Source: an uncultured Collinsella sp. (GTDB lineage Bacteria; Actinomycetota; Coriobacteriia; Coriobacteriales; Coriobacteriaceae). From it: 5,241 bases of DNA. The notes below the pieces were generated by a model. That model was not told the origin of the DNA and searched no databases. It saw nothing but the letters and a program-made list of their open reading frames with translations. Location of the stretch: contig USHZ01000138.1 in the NCBI GenBank assembly GCA_900554595.1, positions 1 to 5,241 on the forward strand, written 5' to 3'. Within the stretch, counting starts at the first letter, position 1; each line of letters starts with the position of its first letter. Made by a program: the position numbers and the translations under genes. This document shows positions 1 through 5,241 of the stretch, piece by piece.

Positions 1-749
1 CCGGCTGCGCAGCCGGAGTCATAGACCTTGCACTCGCCCTTGGAACCGGTAAACGTGGAGCCTTGGGCCTTATCGCCCGCGGCAACGACGTAGTAGCCAT
101 CGGAATCGCGCCAAAAGCCCTCGGAATCCTGGGTCCACTCGCCCGTGCGGTGATGGTAGAGTACGTTGCTGCTGTAATAAGTCTCGCGGCGGCCGTTATA
201 GTTATTGACGCCGCTCGAGCGCGTCAGGCCCGAACCGTTCGCGTAATACGCAGCAGACGTGTAAGACGAGCCGGAGCCGGCGTTGTAATACGAAGCCTGA
301 ACGGCCTCAGCGGCCTCGGCTTCGGCGGCCGCGGCCTCGAGCGCCTCGCGCTTAGCATCCTCGAGCGCGGAGCGAAGCTCGTCGAGCTCGGTCGACTTGG
401 CGTCGACCTCCCCCATCGTCAACAGGCTACCCGCACCGTCGATGCAACCCTGCAACACAGCGCGCTCGTCATCAGTAGCATAGTCGCCATACATATTCAT
501 AATGATCTGAGCGCGCATCTCCAGGGAATCGCGCTTTGCCCCCATCGAGGCGTTCCACTCCTGCATAGAGCCATAACCGTCGCCGCGGTAGTCGACGGGC
601 TGCACCAGCGTCGCCTCGGACGGCGTTGATCCGACCGTATCGGATAGTGTTGCCGCGTGGGCATCAGTTGCGCCGGCGCCCGCCAAAAGTGCCACGGTCA
701 GAGCGGCGGAAAGGGCGGCGGCTTTCGGTTTTCGTGAATCGATCCTCAT
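1..749 (-). CDS. Secreted protein with N-terminal signal peptide, coiled-coil segment and Tyr/Ser-rich linker (C-terminus cut by window edge)
   Basis: No stop occurs between the ATG at 749 and position 1, giving 249 residues, so the C-terminus is missing. Residues 1-32 form a clear Sec signal peptide: a basic start (MRIDSRKPK), a hydrophobic Ala/Leu core, and cleavage expected after AHA at residue 32. Residues 118-152 are an Ala/Glu/Leu-rich, probably coiled-coil helix. Residues 153-200 are a low-complexity Tyr/Ser/Asn/Gly linker. From about residue 204 a folded-looking module begins (GEWTQDSEGFW, then DGYYVVAA, then KVYDSGC). It resembles the entry to a 3D or double-psi-barrel-like domain seen at the end of secreted cell-wall proteins; this is a tentative resemblance from memory. 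Cysteines lie at residues 102, 240 and 247. A GGAGG ribosome binding site at 761-765 sits 11 nt before the ATG. It is probably exported and cell-wall associated. The catalytic role is unknown because the end is absent. Confidence 0.85.
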   Translation of the reverse strand, partial: MRIDSRKPKAAALSAALTVALLAGAGATDAHAATLSDTVGSTPSEATLVQPVDYRGDGYGSMQEWNASMGAKRDSLEMRAQIIMNMYGDYATDDERAVLQGCIDGAGSLLTMGEVDAKSTELDELRSALEDAKREALEAAAAEAEAAEAVQASYYNAGSGSSYTSAAYYANGSGLTRSSGVNNYNGRRETYYSSNVLYHHRTGEWTQDSEGFWRDSDGYYVVAAGDKAQGSTFTGSKGECKVYDSGCAA

Positions 750-760
750 GTAGCTGGAAA

Positions 761-765
761 CCTCC
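761..765 (-). promoter_or_regulatory. Ribosome binding site of the secreted-protein gene
   Basis: GGAGG is read on the minus strand 11 nt upstream of the ATG at 749. The spacing is slightly long, but no other start nearby leaves the complete signal peptide intact, so this site supports the chosen start. Confidence 0.65.
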
Positions 766-814
766 GTAGTGCGTTTTTGCTGCGTTTAAGCTGCGTGTGA
801 TTCGATCGCGCTGC

Positions 815-820
815 ATAGTA
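815..820 (-). promoter_or_regulatory. Possible -10 element of the secreted-protein gene
   Basis: TACTAT on the minus strand is identical to the -10 hexamer proposed for metY and would give a leader of about 60 nt before the ATG at 749. No acceptable -35 hexamer is found at 16-18 bp spacing, so this is only a weak candidate. Confidence 0.25.
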
Positions 821-929
821 CCCCGAGCAAATCGCGACCTGCGGTTTTTCTCAAAAGGCGCACGTCAATTGCGTAAAACTCACATCCGCTCAACAGGAGT
901 TTTCCACAACTCGAATGCATAAAGCGTGT

Positions 930-965
930 CAAAAACCCTGTTTTTGCACCCTCTCTATGCAAAAA
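930..965. repeat. Overlapping inverted repeats (two alternative hairpins)
   Basis: CAAAAAC (930-936) and GTTTTTG (940-946) form a perfect 7-bp inverted repeat around CCT. The second arm overlaps TTTTTGCA (941-948), which is also perfectly complementary to TGCAAAAA (958-965) across a 9-nt loop. The central T-run can therefore pair either upstream or downstream. The second hairpin abuts the metY terminator and shares its A-tract. Function unknown; it could be part of an interspersed repeat or a regulatory element. Confidence 0.55.
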
Positions 966-1001
966 AGGCGCCTGTGCAACCATTGTTCGCACAGGCGCCT
1001 T
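961..1001 (-). terminator. Intrinsic terminator of metY
   Basis: A perfect 13-bp stem is formed by 989-1001 and 965-977 (GC-rich core GGCGCCTGTGC and its complement) with an 11-nt loop at 978-988. Read on the minus strand the stem runs into a T-tract at 961-966. It begins about 60 nt after the metY stop codon at 1062-1064. There is no comparable T-run on the plus strand, so it acts in the metY direction only and separates metY from the secreted-protein gene. Confidence 0.92.
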
Positions 1002-1061
1002 GAGCAGGCATTTTATGCAGTTATACCTATCGAGTCGCAAGGGGTCCTTGCACAAGTCGCC

Positions 1062-2372
1062 TTACTCGTCCAGCGAGGCGAAGGCCTGCTTCAGGTCCCA
1101 AATGATATCCTCGGCGTTCTCGGTGCCGATAGAAAGACGGATCGTGGAGGGCGTGATGTTCTGCTCGGCGAGCTCCTCGGCAGAGAGCTGGGAGTGCGTG
1201 GTGGTAGCCGGGTGCACGACGAGCGACTTGACGTCCGCCACGTTGGCGAGCAGCGAGAACACCTGCAAGTGATCGATGAACTTCCAAGCTGCCTCCTGGC
1301 CGCCCTTGATCTCAAAGGTAAAGATCGAGGCACCGCCACGGGGGAAGTACTTCTGATAGAGCTCGTGATCGGGATGCTCAGGCAGACTCGGGTGGTTCAC
1401 CTTGGCGACGTGGCTGTCACCAGCCAGGAACTCAACGACCTTCTTGGTGTTCTCGACATGACGGTCGACGCGCAGCGACAGAGTCTCGGTGCCCTGGAGC
1501 AAGACCCAGGCGTTGAACGGGCTGATGCAGGCGCCCTCGTCACGCAGCAGGATAGCGCGGACATAGGTTGCGAAGGCGGCGGGACCGGCAGCCTCGGCAA
1601 ACGAAACACCATGGTAGGAGGGGTTGGGCTCAGCGATCTGGGCGTACTTGCCACTCGCCTTCCAATCGAAGTTACCGCCGTCGACGATCACACCGCCCAG
1701 CGAGGTGCCGTGGCCGCCGATGAACTTGGTTGCGGAGTGGACGACGATGTTGGCTCCATGCTCCAGCGGACGGAACAGATACGGGGTGCCGAAGGTGTTG
1801 TCGACGACAACCGGCAGACCGTGCTTCTTGGCGACCTCGGAGATGGCGTCGATGTTGGGGATGTCGGAGTTGGGGTTGCCGAGCGTCTCGAGATAGATGA
1901 CCGTGGTGTTGTCCTTGATGGCACCCTCGACCTCTTCCAGGTTATGGGCATCGACAAACGTGGTCTCGACGCCAAACTGGGAAAGCGTATGCTCCAGCAA
2001 GTTGTAGGAACCGCCGTAGATAGTCTTCTGAGCCACCACGTGGTCACCGGCCTGGGCAAGAGCCTGCAGGGTATAGGTGATGGCGGCGGCACCGGAGGCG
2101 ACGGCAAGACCCGCCACGCCACCCTCGAGTGCGGCGATACGGTCCTCGAAGACGCCCTGGGTGGAGTTGGTCAGACGGCCGTAGATGTTACCGGCGTCGG
2201 CAAGACCAAAGCGGTCGGCGGCGTGCTGGGAGTTGCGGAACACATAGCTCGTGGTCTGGTAGATAGGCACGGCGCGGGAGTCGGATGCGGGATCGGCGCT
2301 CTCCTGGCCAACGTGCAGCTGCAGGGTATCGAAACCAAAGGTGTGCTCGGGGTTGTTGATGAACTGGCTCAT
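1062..2372 (-). CDS. metY: O-acetylhomoserine sulfhydrylase (O-acetylhomoserine aminocarboxypropyltransferase), PLP-dependent
   Basis: The 436-residue protein belongs to the Cys/Met-metabolism PLP enzyme family. MetY makes homocysteine from O-acetylhomoserine and sulfide in the direct-sulfhydrylation route to methionine, in the cytoplasm. Visible hallmarks: the N-terminal FDTLQLHVGQE and VPIYQTTSYVF; IYGRLTNST at 63-71 (phosphate-binding Tyr/Arg); the ASGAAA loop at 92-97; VVDNTFGTPYL at 189-199 with cofactor-binding Asp191; and SATKFIGGHGTS at 213-224, where Lys216 should form the Schiff base. The length and these signatures fit MetY better than the shorter (about 380-400 residue) MetB/MetC enzymes. 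The ATG at 2372 has AAGGAG 6 nt upstream. An in-frame extension upstream would start at a TTG (2483), read through the leader and lack family similarity, so it is rejected. It is followed by its own terminator and is divergent from a LysR-type regulator, so it is probably monocistronic. Confidence 0.95.
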   Translation of the reverse strand: MSQFINNPEHTFGFDTLQLHVGQESADPASDSRAVPIYQTTSYVFRNSQHAADRFGLADAGNIYGRLTNSTQGVFEDRIAALEGGVAGLAVASGAAAITYTLQALAQAGDHVVAQKTIYGGSYNLLEHTLSQFGVETTFVDAHNLEEVEGAIKDNTTVIYLETLGNPNSDIPNIDAISEVAKKHGLPVVVDNTFGTPYLFRPLEHGANIVVHSATKFIGGHGTSLGGVIVDGGNFDWKASGKYAQIAEPNPSYHGVSFAEAAGPAAFATYVRAILLRDEGACISPFNAWVLLQGTETLSLRVDRHVENTKKVVEFLAGDSHVAKVNHPSLPEHPDHELYQKYFPRGGASIFTFEIKGGQEAAWKFIDHLQVFSLLANVADVKSLVVHPATTTHSQLSAEELAEQNITPSTIRLSIGTENAEDIIWDLKQAFASLDE

Positions 2373-2378
2373 GATGAT

Positions 2379-2384
2379 CTCCTT
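2379..2384 (-). promoter_or_regulatory. Ribosome binding site of metY
   Basis: AAGGAG lies 6 nt before the ATG at 2372 and fixes the metY start. Its AGGAG core is complementary to CTCCT at 2455-2459 inside the upstream leader ORF, so it could be masked in one fold of the leader RNA (inference). Confidence 0.85.
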
Positions 2385-2405
2385 GATCGAACGAAAGTAA
2401 ATAAA

Positions 2406-2432
2406 AAGAGAGAATGTAAGTCGCTGTCTCCT
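2406..2432 (-). other. Weak terminator-like alternative hairpin in the metY leader
   Basis: AGGAGA (2432-2427) can pair with TCTCTT (2411-2406), 6 bp including one G-U, across a 15-nt loop. It is followed by further T residues (2405-2403). It shares AGGAG with the stronger hairpin at 2428-2459, so the two cannot coexist. It is too weak to call an attenuator from sequence alone. Confidence 0.25.
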
Positions 2433-2459
2433 GATCACGCCGACGGGCGCAAACAGGAG
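2428..2459 (-). promoter_or_regulatory. Leader RNA hairpin spanning the end of the mini-ORF
   Basis: CTCCTG (2459-2454) pairs with CAGGAG (2433-2428). After one U-U mismatch, a further 7 bp including two G-U pairs (2452-2446 with 2441-2435) close a CGTC loop. The stop codon of the leader ORF (2437-2435) lies in the 3' arm, so a ribosome finishing or stalling on the mini-ORF would keep the hairpin open. The fold is read by eye; its regulatory role is inferred. Confidence 0.55.
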
Positions 2460-2488
2460 CCCGGCATTCGTCTTGGTAAGCAATTCAT
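2435..2488 (-). CDS. Putative 17-residue leader peptide upstream of metY
   Basis: ATG at 2488 begins the peptide MNCLPRRMPGSCLRPSA and ends with TGA at 2437-2435. It is preceded by AAAGGAGG (2496-2503) at an ideal 7-nt spacing, one of the strongest ribosome binding sites in the window. It lies inside the predicted metY mRNA leader, about 60 nt after the expected transcription start and 62 nt before the metY ATG. Two Cys and two Met codons in 17 fit a gene of sulfur amino acid synthesis and suggest a sensing leader peptide. There are no runs of such codons, so specificity is uncertain. It could instead be a chance ORF behind a purine-rich stretch. Confidence 0.5.
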   Translation of the reverse strand: MNCLPRRMPGSCLRPSA

Positions 2489-2495
2489 ATGCGGG

Positions 2496-2503
2496 CCTCC
2501 TTT
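2496..2503 (-). promoter_or_regulatory. Strong ribosome binding site in the metY leader
   Basis: AAAGGAGG lies 7 nt before the ATG at 2488. It is not the metY ribosome binding site, which is 112 nt further downstream. Its presence is the main reason to believe the mini-ORF is translated. Confidence 0.6.
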
Positions 2504-2556
2504 CGCGTCCCGGTTCCGTAGTTGGCTTAATTACCTACCGCCTTTGTGTGTTTTGA

Positions 2557-2585
2557 ATAGTACGAGCATTGTCTCCCTCGGTCAA
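2557..2585 (-). promoter_or_regulatory. Promoter of metY
   Basis: The -35 TTGACC (2580-2585) and -10 TACTAT (2557-2562) are separated by exactly 17 bp, a close match to the primary sigma-factor consensus. Transcription would start near 2549-2551, giving a leader of about 178 nt before the metY ATG. This is the best promoter match in the window. Confidence 0.8.
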
Positions 2586-2603
2586 TCACTTAAAAGCGCT
2601 AAC

Positions 2604-2628
2604 TTGTTATCTGTTTTATAGATAACAA
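2604..2628. promoter_or_regulatory. LysR-type regulator binding site (operator)
   Basis: TTGTTATCT (2604-2612) and AGATAACAA (2620-2628) are perfect 9-bp inverted arms around GTTTTAT. The core reads ATC-N9-GAT and contains the T-N11-A pattern typical of LysR-type recognition sites. Its centre (2616) lies about 66 bp upstream of the predicted metY start of transcription, the usual recognition-site position for this family. It also lies 17 nt before the regulator's own start codon, overlapping any plausible promoter of that gene, which suggests autoregulation. Confidence 0.8.
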
Positions 2629-2645
2629 TCGAAAGGATGGCGTCG

Positions 2646-3548
2646 ATGACCCTTCAGCAGCTTCGCTTTCTGATTGCCGTGGCAGAGTCCGGCTCAATCA
2701 ACGCCGCAGCTCAGCGCCTCTATACGGCACAGTCCAATATCTCCAATGCCGTCAAAAGCCTGGAACAGGAGCTCCATCTGGAGATCTTTACGCGCTCCAG
2801 CCGCGGCGTCACGCTCACCAACGACGGCACCGAGCTTTTGGGCTATGCGCGCCAGGTCGTAGAGCAGGCCGACATGCTCGAGGCACGCTACGAGGACGGC
2901 GGCACCCCGCAAGCCCGCCTCGCCATTTCCGCCCAGCACTACGCCTTTTCGGTCGAGGCCTTTGTCAACGTGGTCGAGCGCTGCCGCGACAGCAAGTTCG
3001 AGTTCATCATGCGCGAGACCACCACATCGCAGATCATCGATGACGTCCGTGCGTTTCGCAGCGATATCGGCATTCTGTATCTGGATGACTTTAACGCCCG
3101 CGTTCTGCAGAAGGCCTTCGCCGATGCCCGTGCAAGCTTCCATCCCCTCTTCGACGCGACGGTCCACGTCTTCGTTAGCGAGCGCCACCCACTCGCACGC
3201 CGCCCCCAGCTGTCCCTTGCCGACCTCACGCCCTATACGCGCTACAGCTTTGAGCAGGGAACCTCAAACTCCTTCTATTACGCCGAGGAACCCTTTAGCT
3301 ATATCCCTTGCGACCGCAACATACGAATCTCGGACCGCGGAACACTTACTAACTTACTTATCACGTCGAACGGTTACACCCTGTCGACCGGTGTCCTCTC
3401 CAATGAAATGCAATGGGGTATGGCATCGATCCCGTTAGCAGACGCCCCAACGATGCACGTTGGCTACATCATGCACGACGAGCGCAAACCCTCTCTCCTC
3501 TTGCAGCAATACCTCGACGAGCTCAATCGCATCATCCATGCCAACTAG
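2646..3548 (+). CDS. LysR-type transcriptional regulator, probable regulator of divergent metY
   Basis: The 300-residue protein has the standard LysR-family length. Residues 1-60 form the winged helix-turn-helix (TLQQLRFLIAVAESGSINAAAQRL, with recognition region TAQSNISNAVKSLEQEL, then FTRSSRGVTLTNDGTELL). A linker helix runs to about 85. The effector-binding domain follows, with RSDIGILYLDDFN, HPLARRPQLSLADL and SFEQGTSNSFYYAEEPF. The start at 2646 is preferred over the in-frame ATG at 2637: the ribosome binding sequence AAAGGA (2632-2637) abuts or overlaps the upstream ATG but is spaced 8 nt from the downstream one. The divergent position and operator indicate that it controls metY. Relatives near sulfur amino acid genes often sense O-acetylserine or O-acetylhomoserine; the ligand here is inference. 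No clear promoter or terminator was found for this gene. Confidence 0.92.
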   Translation: MTLQQLRFLIAVAESGSINAAAQRLYTAQSNISNAVKSLEQELHLEIFTRSSRGVTLTNDGTELLGYARQVVEQADMLEARYEDGGTPQARLAISAQHYAFSVEAFVNVVERCRDSKFEFIMRETTTSQIIDDVRAFRSDIGILYLDDFNARVLQKAFADARASFHPLFDATVHVFVSERHPLARRPQLSLADLTPYTRYSFEQGTSNSFYYAEEPFSYIPCDRNIRISDRGTLTNLLITSNGYTLSTGVLSNEMQWGMASIPLADAPTMHVGYIMHDERKPSLLLQQYLDELNRIIHAN

Positions 3549-3580
3549 CTGTCGGAAGACGGGGTAGAAATCGTAGATTG

Positions 3581-3609
3581 TTAGCCCCCGGCGGGCATGG
3601 CGCTACAAT
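3581..3609 (+). promoter_or_regulatory. Probable promoter of rnhA
   Basis: A near-consensus -10 TACAAT (3604-3609) has TTAGCC (3581-3586) at 17 bp as a poor -35. Transcription would start near 3616, about 30 nt before the GTG start. The 99-bp gap after the regulator gene is otherwise empty. Confidence 0.5.
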
Positions 3610-3647
3610 GGTCACTCACATGAAACGCACTCAACGAAAGGAAGCCC

Positions 3648-4133
3648 GTGAAGGTCATCATCTATACCGACGGCTCGGCCCGATCAAATCCGGGACGCGG
3701 CGGCTACGGCGCCGTGCTCAAATACACCAACCCCGCCGGCAAGACCTTTACCTCCGAGCTTTCGCGCGGCTACGCCAAGACCACCAACAACCGCATGGAG
3801 CTCATGGCCGTTATCGTGGCGCTCGAGGCACTCAACCGCCCCTGCGAGGTCGAAGTCCATTCCGACTCACAGTACGTCGTCAACGCCTTTAACAAGCACT
3901 GGATCGACGGCTGGAAAAAGCGCGGATGGAAAACCGCCAACAAGCAACCCGTCAAGAACCGCGACCTGTGGGAGCGCCTACTCACCGCCAAAAGCAAGCA
4001 CAAGGTTGAGTTCATCTGGGTTAAGGGTCACGCCGGTCACGAGCTCAACGAGCGCTGCGATGAGCTCGCCACCACGGCGGCCGACGGCAGCAACCTCGAT
4101 ATCGACACCGGCTTTAACGAGAGCGACCTGTAA
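3648..4133 (+). CDS. rnhA: Ribonuclease HI
   Basis: The 161-residue enzyme cuts the RNA strand of RNA-DNA hybrids (R-loops, Okazaki primers) in the cytoplasm. The full set of RNase HI active-site residues is visible: Asp8 in YTDGS, Glu51 in NNRMEL, Asp73 in HSDSQYV, His128 in VKGHAGH and Asp138 in NERCDELA. The basic region WKKRGWKTANKQPVKNRDLW at 89-108 matches the handle segment of the E. coli type enzyme, which binds the hybrid. The start is GTG at 3648, with AAAGGA 5 nt upstream; the codon before it gives no better alternative. The length is close to the E. coli protein (155 residues), and a short acidic tail (DTGFNESDL) ends in tandem stops TAA TAG. It appears to be its own transcription unit between the LysR-type gene and an oxidoreductase. 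Confidence 0.96.
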   Translation: MKVIIYTDGSARSNPGRGGYGAVLKYTNPAGKTFTSELSRGYAKTTNNRMELMAVIVALEALNRPCEVEVHSDSQYVVNAFNKHWIDGWKKRGWKTANKQPVKNRDLWERLLTAKSKHKVEFIWVKGHAGHELNERCDELATTAADGSNLDIDTGFNESDL

Positions 4134-4167
4134 TAGCGTTTTCGCGCAGCTTTATATCCCCACGCGC

Positions 4168-4173
4168 TACACT
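4168..4173 (+). promoter_or_regulatory. Possible -10 element of the oxidoreductase gene
   Basis: TACACT lies in the 73-bp gap after rnhA, in the context GCGCTACACT. This closely resembles GCGCTACAAT before rnhA. No good -35 is seen at standard spacing, and read-through from rnhA is equally possible. Confidence 0.35.
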
Positions 4174-4206
4174 CATCCTGTAGACCAAACAACGCAAGGG
4201 GGACGT

Positions 4207-5241
4207 ATGCTGCGCATCGCGACCATCGGCACATCCATGATCACCGACGACTTTATCCAAGTCGTCAACGCCAACGACCAAGCCGCGTTTGTGGGCGCGC
4301 TTTCACGCGATGCCAATCGCGGTGCTGCCTTTACCGCCGAGCGCGGTGGCGAGCGAAACTTTACCTCACTCGATGAGCTTACGGCAGCCGCCGACGTCGA
4401 CGCCGTCTATATCGGCAGCCCTAACGCGCTTCACTACGAGCAGGCCCTTGCCTGCATCGCCGGTGGCAAGCACGTCATCGTCGAGAAGCCCTTCTGCGCC
4501 ACCGAAGCGCAGGCGCTGGAAGTCTTCCGCGCTGCCGAGGCAGCAGGTGTCGTGGCCCTCGAGGCCATGCGTCCCCTCCACGATCCCGCCTTCCACGCCA
4601 TCGAAGACGCCCTGGGCGAGATCGCCCCCATCCGCCGCGCCTCATTGCGCTTTGGCAAATATTCCTCGCGCTACAACGAGATTCTCGCGGGACGCGCCAC
4701 CAATATCTTCGACTGCAATATGGCATCGGGTTCCCTCATGGACATTGGCGTCTACACCGTCGAGCCCATGGTCGAGATTTTCGGTATGCCCTCCGGCCTT
4801 ACGAGCATAGCTACTCTGCTCGACCCCACCACGCGACAGCTCACGCACGGCCCCATCGACGGCTGCGGATCCATCCTCGCCAGCTACGGCGGTGGCCGTA
4901 TCTCCGTCGAGCTCGCGCACTCCAAAATAACAAATGACCTGCTGCCCTCGCAGATCGAAGGCGAGCGTGGCACTATCCAGATCGACCATCTGTCCACGCC
5001 CCGCAACGTCCGCATCGACTATCGCGGCGATGTCGTACGCGGCTCGGCGACCGAGGCACCGCGCGAACAGGGCGACAACGGCCGCGTGCTCGACCTGCCC
5101 AAATCGAGCAACACTATGGAATACGAACTCACTGACTTTATCAGCGCCATCGGCGGTATCGATAGCGTAAAGGAAGAGATTTGGGAGACCCCGGCGGGAC
5201 GCCACGAGCTCGGACACTACCGCGATGTCACGCTCGTCTCA
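4207..5241 (+). CDS. Gfo/Idh/MocA-family NAD(P)-dependent oxidoreductase (3' end beyond window)
   Basis: An open frame runs from ATG 4207 to the window end (345 residues, no stop), so only the extreme C-terminus can be missing; family members are usually 320-360 residues. The N-terminal Rossmann domain starts LRIATIGTSMIT, a variant of the dinucleotide-binding glycine motif. It is followed by DAVYIGSPNALHYEQA (65-80) and the family EKP motif in VIVEKPFCATEAQA (90-103), with Lys95 expected near the catalytic site. The C-terminal domain has ASGSLMDIGVYTVEPM (173-188), with Asp179 and Tyr183 in the usual catalytic positions. Such enzymes oxidise or reduce sugars, inositols or related compounds; the substrate cannot be read here. 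The ribosome binding sequence AAGGGGG (4196-4202) is 4 nt before the ATG. Neighbours give no pathway hint. Confidence 0.9.
   Translation, partial: MLRIATIGTSMITDDFIQVVNANDQAAFVGALSRDANRGAAFTAERGGERNFTSLDELTAAADVDAVYIGSPNALHYEQALACIAGGKHVIVEKPFCATEAQALEVFRAAEAAGVVALEAMRPLHDPAFHAIEDALGEIAPIRRASLRFGKYSSRYNEILAGRATNIFDCNMASGSLMDIGVYTVEPMVEIFGMPSGLTSIATLLDPTTRQLTHGPIDGCGSILASYGGGRISVELAHSKITNDLLPSQIEGERGTIQIDHLSTPRNVRIDYRGDVVRGSATEAPREQGDNGRVLDLPKSSNTMEYELTDFISAIGGIDSVKEEIWETPAGRHELGHYRDVTLVS

Larger units (their letters stand above)
750..1061. other. Intergenic region between two minus-strand genes, relatively AT-rich, with inverted repeats
   Basis: No convincing gene is present. The metY terminator lies at 961-1001. 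A small GCAAGG-GGT-CCTTGC hairpin is at 1037-1051, just past the metY stop. Nested inverted repeats occupy 930-965. A short dyad GAGTT-N6-AACTC lies at 897-912. The remainder, 766-896, should contain the promoter of the secreted-protein gene, but only a weak -10-like TACTAT (815-820, minus strand) without a good -35 is visible. The line 901-960 is about 43% GC, clearly lower than the flanking genes. Confidence 0.7.

Noticed and set aside
63..629. Plus-strand open frame of 188 codons
   Set aside because: It lies antisense to the secreted protein, which has a signal peptide, an RBS and sensible domain composition; the plus-strand product is low-complexity Ala/Arg/Val/Leu without motifs.
900..908. 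DnaA box (TTTTCCACA fits TTWTNCACA)
   Set aside because: It is a single copy with no neighbouring boxes or replication genes; a match this short is expected by chance.
786..1055. Minus-strand 89-codon open frame in the intergenic region
   Set aside because: It runs straight through the metY terminator hairpin and the inverted repeats, and has no good RBS or recognisable similarity.
2373..2483. Longer metY start giving 37 extra residues
   Set aside because: It would begin at a TTG, translate the structured leader, and add sequence not seen in the family; the ATG at 2372 has a well-spaced AAGGAG.
2490..2550. T-box riboswitch in the metY leader (GGAACCGGGACGCG resembles part of the T-box sequence)
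   Set aside because: Only about 35 nt of transcript precede it, so there is no room for a specifier stem, and the match to the conserved box is interrupted.
2373..2550. SAM riboswitch upstream of metY
   Set aside because: The conserved core segments of the SAM-I, SAM-II and SAM-IV classes that I could check by eye are absent. A covariance-model search would settle it.
915..2621. Long plus-strand open frame (568 codons) across metY
   Set aside because: It is antisense to metY, whose protein is unmistakable with intact active-site motifs. The antisense frame is a by-product of GC-biased codons, crosses the metY terminator and shows no family motifs.
3585..3597. GC-rich dyad GCCC-CCGGC-GGGC as terminator of the LysR-type gene
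   Set aside because: The stem is only 4 bp with no T-tract, and it lies between the putative -35 and -10 of rnhA.

Overview
The window looks like a piece of chromosome from a high-GC Gram-positive bacterium. Coding regions are rich in G/C-ending codons, Shine-Dalgarno sequences are strong, and promoters are of the sigma-70 type. The mix of genes and the style of the secreted protein suggest class Coriobacteriia (Collinsella or a relative). That placement is inferred from composition and protein style, not proven.

Layout from left to right: (1) 1-749, minus strand: the N-terminal 249 residues of a secreted protein with a signal peptide, an Ala/Glu-rich helix and a Tyr/Ser-rich linker, cut off at the left edge. 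(2) 750-1061: a relatively AT-rich intergenic stretch with nested inverted repeats and the strong intrinsic terminator of the next gene. (3) 1062-2372, minus strand: metY, O-acetylhomoserine sulfhydrylase. (4) 2373-2645: a divergent control region holding a near-consensus metY promoter, a 17-codon leader ORF with a very strong ribosome binding site, a hairpin over that leader ORF's stop codon, and a LysR-type operator. (5) 2646-3548, plus strand: a LysR-type regulator divergent from metY. (6) 3648-4133, plus strand: ribonuclease HI (rnhA) with a GTG start. (7) 4207 to the right edge, plus strand: an almost complete Gfo/Idh/MocA-family NAD(P)-dependent oxidoreductase that runs off the window.

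The core of the window is the metY/LysR pair. The perfect dyad with an ATC-N9-GAT core is centred about 66 bp upstream of the predicted metY transcription start, the usual place for the recognition site of a LysR-type activator. It also lies directly in front of the regulator's own start, which suggests activation of metY plus autoregulation. The metY mRNA is predicted to carry a leader of about 180 nt. This leader has a translatable mini-ORF with two Cys and two Met codons, and a segment that can pair with three different purine-rich sites, including the metY ribosome binding site. This suggests a second, post-initiation layer of control linked to sulfur amino acids. I found no match to the SAM riboswitch or T-box classes I could check by eye. 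rnhA and the oxidoreductase look like separate, ordinary transcription units.
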